DNA from: Bradyrhizobium murdochi
GTDB lineage: Bacteria > Pseudomonadota > Alphaproteobacteria > Rhizobiales > Xanthobacteraceae
Direction of reading: 5' to 3'
Length of the DNA: 64,000 nt
NCBI RefSeq assembly: GCF_000472965.1
Contig: NZ_AXAU01000024.1
Span: 27,796 to 91,795 of the forward strand
Shown: piece after piece, positions 1-8,692 of the stretch
Numbering within the stretch: the first letter of the stretch is position 1
Layout: each line of letters begins with the position of its first letter
Notes under the pieces: model-generated
The model's input: only the letters and a program-made list of their open reading frames with translations
What the model was told of the DNA's origin: nothing
Database searches by the model: none
Translations under genes and position numbers: made by a program

Positions 1-292
1 CCGGGCCGGAGGGCAGGGAATCGACGACCTCCTGCTTCGCAACGTCGATGACCTGAATGCTGTCGTCGTCGCCGACCGCGACGAACACAAACTTGCCGTC
101 CCTGGTGAATTCGATGCCGCGTGGACGCTGGCCGACCTTGATGGTCTTGGTGACGGTCCAACTGTTCGTATCGATCACCGATACGGTGTTGCTCTTCTCG
201 TTGGACACATAGGCGATGAAGGCCGATGCGGGCGTCGCCGCCGCGAGCCATGCAGCCATCCCGAAAAGCAGGCAATGACGCCATATATGCAA
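1..292 (-). CDS. YVTN-type beta-propeller protein, PQQ-associated (3' part outside window)
   Basis: This is the N-terminal part of a secreted beta-propeller protein; the rest lies beyond base 1. A TTG start at 292 follows an AAGGAGG ribosome site and gives a clean signal peptide (hydrophobic core then ATPASA). The mature part reads FIAYVSNEKSNTVSVIDT, a typical YVTN/PQQ-ABC repeat blade. ATG at 259 would cut off the start of the signal peptide, so TTG is preferred. It follows the substrate-binding protein gene by 11 bases, so the two are cotranscribed. Family knowledge: such propellers (TIGR03866 type) accompany PQQ-dependent alcohol oxidation ABC systems; the exact role is not established. 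Confidence 0.8.
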   Translation of the reverse strand, partial: MHIWRHCLLFGMAAWLAAATPASAFIAYVSNEKSNTVSVIDTNSWTVTKTIKVGQRPRGIEFTRDGKFVFVAVGDDDSIQVIDVAKQEVVDSLPSGP

Positions 293-303
293 TTCATCCT
301 CCT

Positions 304-1485
304 TCAATTCAGCTTGCATTTGGTTTCCGGCCGATCAACGCCAAGCGTGTCGAGTTCCGACACCTGATGCAGGAAACCCTCCTGCGGCGAAACCGAGACC
401 ACCATGCGTCCATCGACCAAAAGGATCGGCTGGCGAAGTTGCAAATTCCAGTCCCGCAGCGTCAACCGCCGGCCTTTGAACGCAGCAACGGAAAAGTCTT
501 TCCCTCTAAGAAAATCCGACACCACCTTTGGGTCGCCGGACTTCGTGCGCGACGCAGCTTCACCGACCATGCGTGCTGCCGTCCAGGCCTGCATGTCCAA
601 TGCGGTCATCTGTCGCGAGTTCAGTTTGGCGAACCGGTTCTGAATCTGGATCGCGCCCCACTGATCCTGCGCGGCGTGCCAACTGGTCGGAACGAGGCCC
701 GCCGAGCCGGCAACCGGGCGCGGATCCCAGGTGCGGTAGGGCAGATAGGACGCGAACACCTCGCTTTCGTCGGCTGCCACGAGGACGTCATAGGCCGGTG
801 CTTGCTGGGTGAATACCGGAATTTGCCGCTGGATCAGGGTGACGCCACTGTCTGTGCGGCGCGCGCCGCCGGTATCTTCAAAGGTTCGCTCCTGAACGAT
901 CTTGGCGCCAAAGCGCGTGGCCGCACGCCGCAGTGCGTCGGCGTAGAGCTTGTCCTGATCGTGCGAGCCGATCACGAGCAACCAGCGCTTCCATTGCTTC
1001 CACACCAGATATTGCGCGAGCGCATCGGCAAGCATCGAGCGCGTCGGCGCGACATGGATCACGTTGCCGCGGCAATCCTGCTCGCGCAGGCGATCGTCGA
1101 TTGCTCCGGCATTCAACAGCAACGTCCCACGTTCGCGAATCGCATTGGCGGCCTTCAGCAGATCGTCTGCCGGAAGGTCAGCAATGATGAAGCCGGTGCG
1201 CTCGGCAAGCGCCGCGGCAGTCTTCGCGACGTCCTCGTCGTCCTTGAGTCGGACCTCTTCCAGCGTGAAGCGCTGATTGAGGAACTTGCCCGTGGTGTTA
1301 TTATCCTCGATGGCAAGGCGTGCGCCGGCAAGCCCGTCGTTCTCCGCCGGTAGTTCGACGAGGGACAATTTCGCCTTGATGCCGGCGCGGCCAAGATAGC
1401 CGATGCCGATCTCGATGGGGGCGGCGGCGAGGACGGAGGTAGCTGCAATGCTCAAGCCGATCGCAGCGACCAGGCATCGGATCAT
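304..1485 (-). CDS. ABC transporter substrate-binding protein, PQQ-dependent alcohol dehydrogenase system type
   Basis: A periplasmic binding protein of about 393 residues. The start at 1485 gives a signal peptide (MIRCLVAAIGLSIAATSVLAA) followed by PIEIGIGYLGRAG; an AGGGAGA ribosome site precedes it, and an upstream in-frame ATG at 1542 would add a non-signal extension. The fold is of the branched-chain amino acid receptor type (LivJ-like lobes). It has the features of the PQQ_ABC_bind family (TIGR03863), whose members sit near quinoprotein dehydrogenases; its placement beside a propeller and near xoxF fits. The ligand is unknown. The ATPase and permease of this system are not in the window and may lie to the left. 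Confidence 0.78.
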   Translation of the reverse strand: MIRCLVAAIGLSIAATSVLAAAPIEIGIGYLGRAGIKAKLSLVELPAENDGLAGARLAIEDNNTTGKFLNQRFTLEEVRLKDDEDVAKTAAALAERTGFIIADLPADDLLKAANAIRERGTLLLNAGAIDDRLREQDCRGNVIHVAPTRSMLADALAQYLVWKQWKRWLLVIGSHDQDKLYADALRRAATRFGAKIVQERTFEDTGGARRTDSGVTLIQRQIPVFTQQAPAYDVLVAADESEVFASYLPYRTWDPRPVAGSAGLVPTSWHAAQDQWGAIQIQNRFAKLNSRQMTALDMQAWTAARMVGEAASRTKSGDPKVVSDFLRGKDFSVAAFKGRRLTLRDWNLQLRQPILLVDGRMVVSVSPQEGFLHQVSELDTLGVDRPETKCKLN

Positions 1486-1596
1486 GGCTTCTCCCTGACA
1501 GGTCTTCTCGACTTGGTATGGAAGACCTTTGGCTTGAACCATGACCGAATTGTATGGGCTTGCAACTCAATTCTGTTGCGCCGATTTCGCGTCGTT

Positions 1597-2442
1597 TCAG
1601 CCCTTCAAGCGTGCGGCGTGCCAACGCAGATGATCGGCCATGAATGTGGAGATGAAGTAGTAGCTGTGGTCGTAGCCAGGCTGCCGGCGCAAGGTGAGGG
1701 GGATTTTGGCTCTCTCGCAGGTGCCTTGCAGCAGCTCCGGGCGGAGCTGTTCGGTCAGAAACTGATCGGCATCGCCATAGTCGACCAGCAGATCGGGTAA
1801 TCTGGCGCCGTCCTCGATCAGGGCTACCGCATCGTGCTTGCGCCATGCTTGCCGGTCGCTACCGAGATAACCGCCGAGCGCCTTGATGCCCCATGGCACC
1901 TGCGAGGGAGCGACAATCGGCGCAAAGGCACTGGCAGCGCGGTAGCGGCCGGGATGGCGCAGCGCGATCGTCAGCGCGCCGTGGCCGCCCATGGAATGGC
2001 CAAGAATGGATTGCCGGCTTGCGTCGACAGGAAAGTTTTCGGCGACCAGTTTGGGCAGTTCCTCCGTGACATAGCTCCACATGCGGTAATTGCGGGCGAA
2101 CGGCTCCTGCGTCGCATCGACGTAGAAACCGGCGCCAAGCCCGAAATCGTAGGCATTGGCGGGATCGCCCGGCACGCCTTCGCCGCGCGGGCTGGTGTCG
2201 GGCGCAACGAAGATCAGGCCGAGTTCGGCGCAGGCGCTGCGGAATTCGCCCTTTTCCGTCACGTTGGCGTGGGTGCAGGTCAGGCCTGAGAGATACCAGA
2301 CGACCGGCAGCCTGGTGCCCGCGGCGTGCGGAGGCACATACACCGAGAACGTCATGTCGGTCCGGGTTTCGCGGCTGGCGTGCCGGTAGACGCCTTGCGT
2401 TCCGCCATATGCCTTGTTCAGTGAAACCGTCTGCATACTCAT
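1597..2442 (-). CDS. fghA: S-formylglutathione hydrolase
   Basis: Hydrolyses S-formylglutathione to formate and glutathione, the last step of glutathione-dependent formaldehyde oxidation in the cytoplasm. About 281 residues, the usual esterase D length. The nucleophile elbow GHSMGGHGAL, the acid in DYGDADQFL and the His in GYDHSYYF form the catalytic triad; WYLSGLTCTHANV is the oxyanion region typical of the family. The start at 2442 overlaps the stop of the response regulator gene (ATGA), with GGAG ten bases upstream, so the two are translationally coupled. A second ATG lies two codons in. Its partners, the formaldehyde dehydrogenase and gfa genes, are at 11-13 kb. Confidence 0.93.
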   Translation of the reverse strand: MSMQTVSLNKAYGGTQGVYRHASRETRTDMTFSVYVPPHAAGTRLPVVWYLSGLTCTHANVTEKGEFRSACAELGLIFVAPDTSPRGEGVPGDPANAYDFGLGAGFYVDATQEPFARNYRMWSYVTEELPKLVAENFPVDASRQSILGHSMGGHGALTIALRHPGRYRAASAFAPIVAPSQVPWGIKALGGYLGSDRQAWRKHDAVALIEDGARLPDLLVDYGDADQFLTEQLRPELLQGTCERAKIPLTLRRQPGYDHSYYFISTFMADHLRWHAARLKG

Positions 2443-3095
2443 GGTCTTGCTACTCCGGCGCCATGTGGCACGCTTACGCCAATGCCACTTTCGATTGCCA
2501 GCCGCACCAGTTCGGCGGAAGTTCGCACGCCGAGCTTTTGGCGCATGATCGAGGATGTGTTGGCAACGGTTTTGTACGAGGAATGAACCAGCCACGCGAT
2601 CTCGGAAAGGCTCTTGCCCGCGCTGAGCAGGCGCAGGATCTCCATCTCCCGCGAGGTCAGTTTTGCAAGCGGGCTGCGAGCGAAAGTGGGTCCGGCGAAT
2701 GCGATGCTTCGCGCGATCGCGGACGGCAGATACACTCCGCCCTTGCCGACTTCACGGATGGCTTCGACCAGATCCTGCGGATCGCCCGTCTTCGCGACAT
2801 AGCCTTTGGCGCCGATCTCAATGGCGCGCGCGGCGAAGACCGGATCGTCGTTCATGCTGAACATGATGATTCGTGCCGACGCAGTTCGCGCAAGAATGCG
2901 CCGCGCCAGTTCAAACCCCGAGACGGTGGGAAGGTTGATATCGATCACGCAGATGTCGGGGCGTTCGGCGACGAATACGCGTTCGCCGCTCTCCGCGTCG
3001 GCAGCTTCCAGCAGCACGACCTCCGGTTCGTCGGCAAATACGGTGCGGCAACCTGAAGCAACGATGGGATGATCGTCGACGATCAGTACTCGCAT
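2439..3095 (-). CDS. LuxR/NarL-family response regulator
   Basis: A 218-residue DNA-binding response regulator. The receiver domain (about 1-120) has the acidic pair in VDDHP, the phosphoacceptor Asp near residue 52 in VIDINLP and the switch Lys in GYVAKTG. The C-terminal LuxR-type helix-turn-helix (about 150-205) contains LTSREMEILRLLSAGKSLSEIA. It is divergent from the histidine kinase gene and overlaps fghA downstream by 4 bases. Coupling to a formaldehyde gene recalls the FlhSR system that controls methylotrophic genes in Paracoccus; equating this pair with FlhSR is inference from position and family only. Confidence 0.88.
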   Translation of the reverse strand: MRVLIVDDHPIVASGCRTVFADEPEVVLLEAADAESGERVFVAERPDICVIDINLPTVSGFELARRILARTASARIIMFSMNDDPVFAARAIEIGAKGYVAKTGDPQDLVEAIREVGKGGVYLPSAIARSIAFAGPTFARSPLAKLTSREMEILRLLSAGKSLSEIAWLVHSSYKTVANTSSIMRQKLGVRTSAELVRLAIESGIGVSVPHGAGVARP

Positions 3096-3281
3096 GGCAT
3101 CGATCCCCGATAGCTGCTTCGCTCGCGTTGCTGCATCGCGTCAAGCTGCATCGACATCGGCGCGAGCCCGGTCATGCAATGCCTGCGAGATTGCGGTACG
3201 CTTCAATCTGATCGTCGGTTTTTCGGCTGTCAACGGTCCTCTCGACGAGGAACTGATTGCGACGCGACTGGGGCAGACGTC

Positions 3282-4631
3282 ATGTGGCAGAAATTATCGT
3301 TGCGTGGGCGGATCAATTTGCTGCTGGCGCTGGGGCTCACGCTTGGCCTGGCCATCAATATCGCGCGGCTGGTGGTCGAAGCGGCGCCCCGTGTCCGAGC
3401 CGAAGATCAAAGCGTCATCCGGCTGGCGCGCGAATTCGTGGAGACGATCGTTCCCGGCCTGAACGAGGCGGCAGATCCGGAGGCGCGGCTGAACCAGATC
3501 GTCCACGACCTCAGCAGGCTCCGTCACGTCAGTATCACGCGGCAGGGCGATGCAAGTGTGGCCGGGCGCTCGGGCGATGGCGGCGAGGAGCCATCGCCGC
3601 CGGCATGGTTTATCGCGCTCGTGCATCCCGAAACGACCACCGTAAGTGTGCCGATCACGATCCACGGAAAGCCGCAGTCGCTCCTGATCACCTCGCATCC
3701 AAACGACGAAATGGCCGAAATCTGGGACGGAATCGTCACCCAGCTAGCGGTTAGTTCCGCGCTCGCCATCGCGCTCTTTCTGGTCACGATAGTCGTGGTT
3801 GGCCGCGCGCTGGCGCCGCTGCGGGCGCTTTCGCAGACCATGGCAAACATCGAGGCCGGGCACTATGGATCACGCGTCGAGCCCGGCGGCACGCCCGAAC
3901 TGGCGGCGATCTGTGCCAAGCTGAACCACCTCGCGGGCGCCCTTGGCGAAGCTGTCGAGGACAAGCGGCGGCTCGCCGAGCGCACGGTCTCGCTGCAGGA
4001 TATGGAACGCAAGGAGATTGCGCGCGAGCTGCATGACGAGTTTGGGCCCTATCTCTTTACGCTGCGCGCTCACGCCGGCGCCCTGATGCGGCTGGCGGAA
4101 GACGGGCGCGCGCCGAGCGCGGATGCGTTACGCAAGCATGGCACCGCAATCATGGAGCAGATCAACGCGCTCCAGCAGTTCAATCGCAGGATACTGGAAA
4201 AGCTGCGGCCTGTTGGACTTGCAGAGCTTGGACTGCGCGAGGCGCTCGGCGTGCTCTTGCGTTTGTGGCGTGAATCCCGTCCCGACGTAACCATCGACGC
4301 GAACATTGCGAACGCGCCGGACGAGACTGGAGAAGTCACGGACTTGACGGTTTACCGCATCGTTCAGGAGGCCCTGACGAATGCCTTCCGCCACGCCGAT
4401 GCGACCGCCGTCAGCGTCACGGTGGAACAGGCTGCAGGAACGAGCGGAAGTCGCGCCTGCGCCTTGGTGCGCGTCAGCGACAACGGCCGCGGTTTGGCGC
4501 CGGATCACAAGCTCGGTTTCGGCTTGATCGGCATGCGCGAGAGAATACTGGCGCTGGGCGGCACGCTGAATGTCGTCTCCGGCAACGGGGGCCTGACGGT
4601 AGAGGCGATAGTTCCCCACGGATCGCACTGA
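3282..4631 (+). CDS. NarL-family sensor histidine kinase
   Basis: A membrane sensor kinase of about 449 residues from the ATG at 3282, chosen because it puts TM1 (about 10-30) directly after MWQKLSLRGR; an ATG at 3174 would add an unrelated leader. A periplasmic loop (about 35-150) is followed by TM2 (about 155-177), a HAMP region, and a HisKA_3 dimerisation helix with the phospho-His near 251 in ARELHDEFGPYLFTLR. The ATPase domain shows EALTNAFRHA and SDNGRGL boxes. It is divergent from its likely partner regulator. Possible signals are formaldehyde or methanol metabolism, judging only from the neighbours. Confidence 0.88.
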   Translation: MWQKLSLRGRINLLLALGLTLGLAINIARLVVEAAPRVRAEDQSVIRLAREFVETIVPGLNEAADPEARLNQIVHDLSRLRHVSITRQGDASVAGRSGDGGEEPSPPAWFIALVHPETTTVSVPITIHGKPQSLLITSHPNDEMAEIWDGIVTQLAVSSALAIALFLVTIVVVGRALAPLRALSQTMANIEAGHYGSRVEPGGTPELAAICAKLNHLAGALGEAVEDKRRLAERTVSLQDMERKEIARELHDEFGPYLFTLRAHAGALMRLAEDGRAPSADALRKHGTAIMEQINALQQFNRRILEKLRPVGLAELGLREALGVLLRLWRESRPDVTIDANIANAPDETGEVTDLTVYRIVQEALTNAFRHADATAVSVTVEQAAGTSGSRACALVRVSDNGRGLAPDHKLGFGLIGMRERILALGGTLNVVSGNGGLTVEAIVPHGSH

Positions 4632-4648
4632 GGCGGCGCAGCGATGGG

Positions 4649-4663
4649 CGGGAATTTTTCCCG
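4649..4663. promoter_or_regulatory. 15-bp palindrome upstream of the TonB receptor
   Basis: CGGGAA-TTT-TTCCCG is a perfect 6-bp inverted repeat just after the kinase stop codon and about 130 bases before the receptor start. Another CGGGAAT copy occurs at 4671. It could be an operator for the receptor gene or a weak termination hairpin for the kinase gene; the sequence alone does not decide. Confidence 0.35.
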
Positions 4664-4793
4664 GTTTCTTCGGGAATGAGGACATCTGGGAAGCCCGACC
4701 TTTTGCGGCTAGCGTGTGTCGATGTCTTCTCACTAGTATCGTCCGCGTCGAACCGGCATCGCCAACGCGCCGGAATGTAGTGGGGGTGGGGAC

Positions 4794-7226
4794 ATGGGCG
4801 TACGCGTACTGGTGATCGGGACAATCTCACTGTGCCTGGTTCCCGGGATCGACCGTGCCGAGGCCCAAACCGCATCTGGCGAGAGTGAGGTCTTGCCCGC
4901 CATCGAGGTAGTCGCCCCGCCGACATCAGCCAGACCAGCGGCCAGACCAGCCCGCGGCACTACCGCACCTCGAGCCACCCGAAATGTGCGCAGGGTCTAT
5001 GTTTACCCGACCGCGCCTACGCCGACGGCGCGATCGGGAATGGATGTCGATAAGGTACCGGCAGCGATCAATGCGGTTGGAGCCGGGCAGATTGCGCGCA
5101 CGGGCTCGCTGAACGTCGCAGATGCACTACAGCAACAGGTGCCGGGTATCATCATCAGTGATACGACCGGAAATCCCTTTATGCCCGACGTACAATTTCG
5201 AGGTTTCGTTGCATCTCCGGTCTCAGGGACTCCCCAGGGACTGGCGGTTTACCAGAACGGCATGCGCATTAACGAAGCGTTCGGCGATACCGTCCATTGG
5301 GACTTGATCCCGACCGCCGCAATCAGGTCGGTCACCGTCGTAACCAACAACCCCGCGTTCGGCCTCAACGCGCTCGGCGGAGCTGTCAACGTATTGATGA
5401 AGGACGGTTTCAATTATCAAGGCGCTGAAATCAATACGATGGGCGGATCTTTCGGACGGATCCAGAGCTCGGCACAGTATGGCAAGCAGATCGACAATTT
5501 TTCCGTTTATGGCGCGCTCGAGGGCGTGCGTGACAATGGCTATCGCAACTTCTCGGAGTCGGCGATTCGCCGGTTTTACGGCGATGTCGGCTACCGGACC
5601 GACAGCAGCGAATTTCACCTCAACGTGGGCGTCGCCAAGAACAATTTCGGCGCGGCGGCGGCCGTTCCGGTCGAACTGCTCCAGAGATATTGGGGGGCGA
5701 CCTATACGACGCCGCAGACTCACGACAACCGCGTTGCTTACGCCAATCTGACCGGAAAGGTCGAGGTGACGCCGACCTGGACGATCGAAGGCTCGGCGCG
5801 CGTCCGGGCATTCCGGCAGAAGACGGTGGACGGAAACCCGACCGAGACGGAGCCGTGTGCCGCCGATCCGGGGCTGCTTTGCTTCAACGACGATGACGTG
5901 CCAGCAAATGGCCTTAACGGCGTCCAACTCGCAAATCCGTTCCCTGACACGGCGGTGTTAGGGCAGATCGACCGGACAACAACCCGTTCGACGACGACTG
6001 GCGCGACCCTGCAGGCCACCAACACCGACCAGTTGTTCGGACATAACAACCAGTTCATGGTTGGCGCCAGTTTCGACTCCGGCGTTACCCGCTTCGGGGC
6101 CAGCGCGGAACTAGGCACGATCGGCTCGAACTACGTCGTCAGCGGCAGTGGCATATTTCTCGGGCGGTCTGGCGAGCCTGTATCCATCGGCCCGGTCTCG
6201 CTCCGCGCCACCAACCAGTACACCGGCCTCTATGCACTCGACACATTCGACGTGACGGACGCGTTTTCAATCTCGGGCGGCGGCCGATTCAACTATGCAA
6301 ACATCGTCCTTCAGGATCTGATCGGCACCGACCTCAACGGCAACCACACGTTCAGTCGCTTCAATCCGATGATCGGCGGCACCTACAAGGTTACGCCAGA
6401 ACTGACGGCTTACGCCGGGTATTCTGAAGCCAATCGCGCGCCGACCCCGTTGGAACTCGCATGCGCCGATCCTGCGCGCCCCTGTCTCATCGCGGCCTTC
6501 CTGATCGCGGACCCGCCGCTGAAGCAGGTTGTGTCTCGCACCGTTGAGGCGGGCTTCCGCGGCACCAAGGAGCTGAATATCGGAACGCTCGGATGGAAGG
6601 TTGGCGCGTTCCGCGCGACCAATGCTGATGACATCCTGGCGATTCCCAGTCCGGAGTTGCAGGGATTTGGCTATTTCCAGAACGTAGGCAGGACACGGCG
6701 CCAGGGCATCGAGGCTCAGGTCAATCTGACGTCGAAGACGCTGCAACTCTATGCCAGCTATGCCCTCGTGGATGCGCGCTTCCTCGACGCCCTGCAGATC
6801 GGCTCCAATAGCCCGTTCGCCGTGGACGGTGTAGTTCAGGTCCTGCCGGGCAATCGAATTCCGGCGATACCTCGCAACCGGGTAAAGGTTGGCATCGATT
6901 ATTCGGTCACCGACGCCTTCAAGGTCGGCGGCGATGCATTGTTCGTCGGCAGCCAGTATTTTGTCGGCGATGAATCTAATCAGGCAGCGCGGCTGCCAGG
7001 GTATTCCGTTTTCAACGTGCACGCCTCGTATCAGATCAACAAGACGTTCCAGCTCTACGGCCGCATCGACAACATCCTTGACAGCCGCTATGCGGTTTAC
7101 GGGACGTTCTTCGAGACCGGTGACGTGCCCAATTTCACCAACGGCGGCGCGGATTTTACCGACGCCCGTTCGGTCAGTCCGGCTCGGCCGCGCGCCTTTT
7201 ACGCGGGCCTGAAGGCAACTTTCTAG
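4794..7226 (+). CDS. TonB-dependent outer membrane receptor
   Basis: An 810-residue outer membrane receptor with a signal peptide (1-25, ending RAEAQ), a TonB-box-like segment LPAIEVVAPP at 34-43, a Pro/Ala/Arg-rich linker, a plug domain (about 85-200, with LNVADALQQQVPGI and NALGGAVNVLMKDG) and a 22-strand-type barrel ending LKATF with the terminal Phe usual for barrel insertion. The barrel contains PITPELTAYAGYSEANR-like and GIEAQVNL segments. It lies between a sensor kinase and the divergent AraC/xoxF pair. Receptors encoded next to lanthanide methanol dehydrogenases (LutH, LanA) import lanthanide chelates; that role here is inference. Siderophore or other metal-chelate uptake is the alternative. 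Confidence 0.9.
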   Translation: MGVRVLVIGTISLCLVPGIDRAEAQTASGESEVLPAIEVVAPPTSARPAARPARGTTAPRATRNVRRVYVYPTAPTPTARSGMDVDKVPAAINAVGAGQIARTGSLNVADALQQQVPGIIISDTTGNPFMPDVQFRGFVASPVSGTPQGLAVYQNGMRINEAFGDTVHWDLIPTAAIRSVTVVTNNPAFGLNALGGAVNVLMKDGFNYQGAEINTMGGSFGRIQSSAQYGKQIDNFSVYGALEGVRDNGYRNFSESAIRRFYGDVGYRTDSSEFHLNVGVAKNNFGAAAAVPVELLQRYWGATYTTPQTHDNRVAYANLTGKVEVTPTWTIEGSARVRAFRQKTVDGNPTETEPCAADPGLLCFNDDDVPANGLNGVQLANPFPDTAVLGQIDRTTTRSTTTGATLQATNTDQLFGHNNQFMVGASFDSGVTRFGASAELGTIGSNYVVSGSGIFLGRSGEPVSIGPVSLRATNQYTGLYALDTFDVTDAFSISGGGRFNYANIVLQDLIGTDLNGNHTFSRFNPMIGGTYKVTPELTAYAGYSEANRAPTPLELACADPARPCLIAAFLIADPPLKQVVSRTVEAGFRGTKELNIGTLGWKVGAFRATNADDILAIPSPELQGFGYFQNVGRTRRQGIEAQVNLTSKTLQLYASYALVDARFLDALQIGSNSPFAVDGVVQVLPGNRIPAIPRNRVKVGIDYSVTDAFKVGGDALFVGSQYFVGDESNQAARLPGYSVFNVHASYQINKTFQLYGRIDNILDSRYAVYGTFFETGDVPNFTNGGADFTDARSVSPARPRAFYAGLKATF

Positions 7227-7254
7227 AGGACGGGAGGCGTAAAGGCGGCTCAGC

Positions 7255-7292
7255 GATGACGCGCGGCAGAGTGTTCAGCTTGCCGCGTCATC
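7255..7292. terminator. Hairpin between convergent receptor and AraC genes
   Basis: GATGACGCG(CG)GCA and TGCCGCGTCATC form a 12-bp stem with a two-base bulge and a 12-base loop. It sits between two convergent stop codons, where a bidirectional terminator is expected. No long U tract follows on either strand. Confidence 0.5.
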
Positions 7293-7304
7293 GGGATGCT
7301 CTCG

Positions 7305-8273
7305 TCAGGAAACATCCGGCGCCGGATCGACGCAGTGCGCCTTGTGGATCGCGGACGGAACGAAGCCAAAATGCTTCCGGAACACGCGGCTGAAGTGCGA
7401 CGAACTCGAAAAGCCCCACGAAAACGCGACATCCGTGATCGTCTTTCCGTGCTGGGTTTCCAGCTCCTGCCGGCAGTGCAGCAGTCTCGCCCGCCAGATG
7501 TAATCGCTGACGGTCATACCCTTGTCGCTGAACAGCATGTGCAGATAGCGCTTGGTGCAGCCCAATGCCGCGGAGATCTGGTCGATGCAAAGATCCGGGT
7601 CGCGCAAATGTTCGCGGATGAAGGCCTGCGCGCGAATGTACATCGCTTCGGGACCGACGCGATCGAACATCGTGTCGGCCTCGCGCAGCGGTAACAGCAA
7701 GAGATCGATGAGCGAATCGGCGACGCCGATGGCGTTGTGAGGCGACAGTCTCTTTGCTTCATCAAACGCGGTGTGCACGAAGTCATAGGCGATGCGGCCG
7801 GTGCCGTTGCGCGCGGATAGCTTGCAAGGCAACATCTTCGCCGTCCGGAAGCCGCGTTCGTGGAGCAGCTCCTTCGGGACGATAACGACCTCGTGCCGGG
7901 TCAATGAGGGGCTCACGATCGTGTGCGGACAGGAGACGTCATAGGCAAGACAATCGCCAGGCATGATATCGATGCGGCGGCCGTTCTGTTCGAAATGCGA
8001 GATGCCGTAGGTCTGGAACAGTATCTTGACGTAGGGATGTTCGCTCAGCTTTGTGCCCGAGATCGTATGCGCGATACGATGTTGGCTCGCCTCGATCTGA
8101 CAAAGTTTGAGCTGCGAGACGGTGGTGTAATTTATCCGCCCCTCCAGCGAGGAACCTTCCAGCGGATCGACATCAAACTGGCCACATAGATCGGTCAGTG
8201 CATCTGACCAAGTTTGGATCTGCTTTTTCGGCGCTAACCCGGAAGTGCTGAGTGAACGAACTGTGTCAGACAT
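7305..8273 (-). CDS. AraC-family transcriptional regulator
   Basis: A 322-residue regulator with an N-terminal AraC_binding_2-like cupin region (about 30-190, with EQNGRRIDIMPGDCLAYD) and a C-terminal double helix-turn-helix (about 215-315). The first HTH is in ISAALGCTKRYLHMLF; the second is the conserved ITDVAFSWGFSSSSHFSRVFRKHFG. It is transcribed away from xoxF across a 419-base spacer that holds a 21-bp-spaced direct repeat, so it is the prime candidate for controlling xoxFG. The effector is unknown. Confidence 0.88.
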   Translation of the reverse strand: MSDTVRSLSTSGLAPKKQIQTWSDALTDLCGQFDVDPLEGSSLEGRINYTTVSQLKLCQIEASQHRIAHTISGTKLSEHPYVKILFQTYGISHFEQNGRRIDIMPGDCLAYDVSCPHTIVSPSLTRHEVVIVPKELLHERGFRTAKMLPCKLSARNGTGRIAYDFVHTAFDEAKRLSPHNAIGVADSLIDLLLLPLREADTMFDRVGPEAMYIRAQAFIREHLRDPDLCIDQISAALGCTKRYLHMLFSDKGMTVSDYIWRARLLHCRQELETQHGKTITDVAFSWGFSSSSHFSRVFRKHFGFVPSAIHKAHCVDPAPDVS

Positions 8274-8692
8274 TGCCCAGCCACCGATTTGAGAACAGGC
8301 TGCAACCCCCGCCGAGGCGTCGGTCAGATGGTCGCGACATTTAGCCCCAATTTAGGCAGTCCTCAGGGAAGCGCGCAGATTCTTACCAATATCCCTTTGA
8401 CAATCCTCCAACTTAGTTTCGGCGGCGTCAAGGGAAACCTAGACCGAGAGTCGCGCTGGGAAGGCCGTGGGAACACGTCCACGGCATGATGCTTCGCAGC
8501 ATCACGGCAGCGCCGAGCCGAACAGCGTGCCAGCGCGAAATTAAAAAATTCAGTTGGGTTTCGCTATTGAGCAAACGCGCTTCGCTCTTGGGCAAGTTTC
8601 CCATCTCCGGACGGGATAGGAATAGGGACCAATAATGGAAGAATGGGCCGTTTCGGCGGAAACCCAAAACTCGTATCCTGGAGGAAACCACT
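8274..8692. other. AraC/xoxF divergent intergenic region
   Basis: 419 bases without a convincing gene. The part near xoxF holds the direct-repeat operator candidate and then the GGAGGAAAC ribosome site at about 8682. The part near the regulator shows no clear promoter by eye. Short open frames here lack ribosome sites and homologous features. Confidence 0.6.
8561..8595 (+). promoter_or_regulatory. Direct-repeat operator candidate upstream of xoxF
   Basis: TCGCTATTGAGCAA (8561-8574) and TCGCTCTTGGGCAA (8582-8595) agree at 12 of 14 positions and start exactly 21 bases apart, two helical turns on the same face. Such direct repeats are the usual target of AraC-family dimers. They end about 98 bases before the xoxF start. 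A -35-like TTGGGC lies inside the second copy, so the bound protein would touch polymerase. The regulator gene is divergent next door. Confidence 0.55.
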
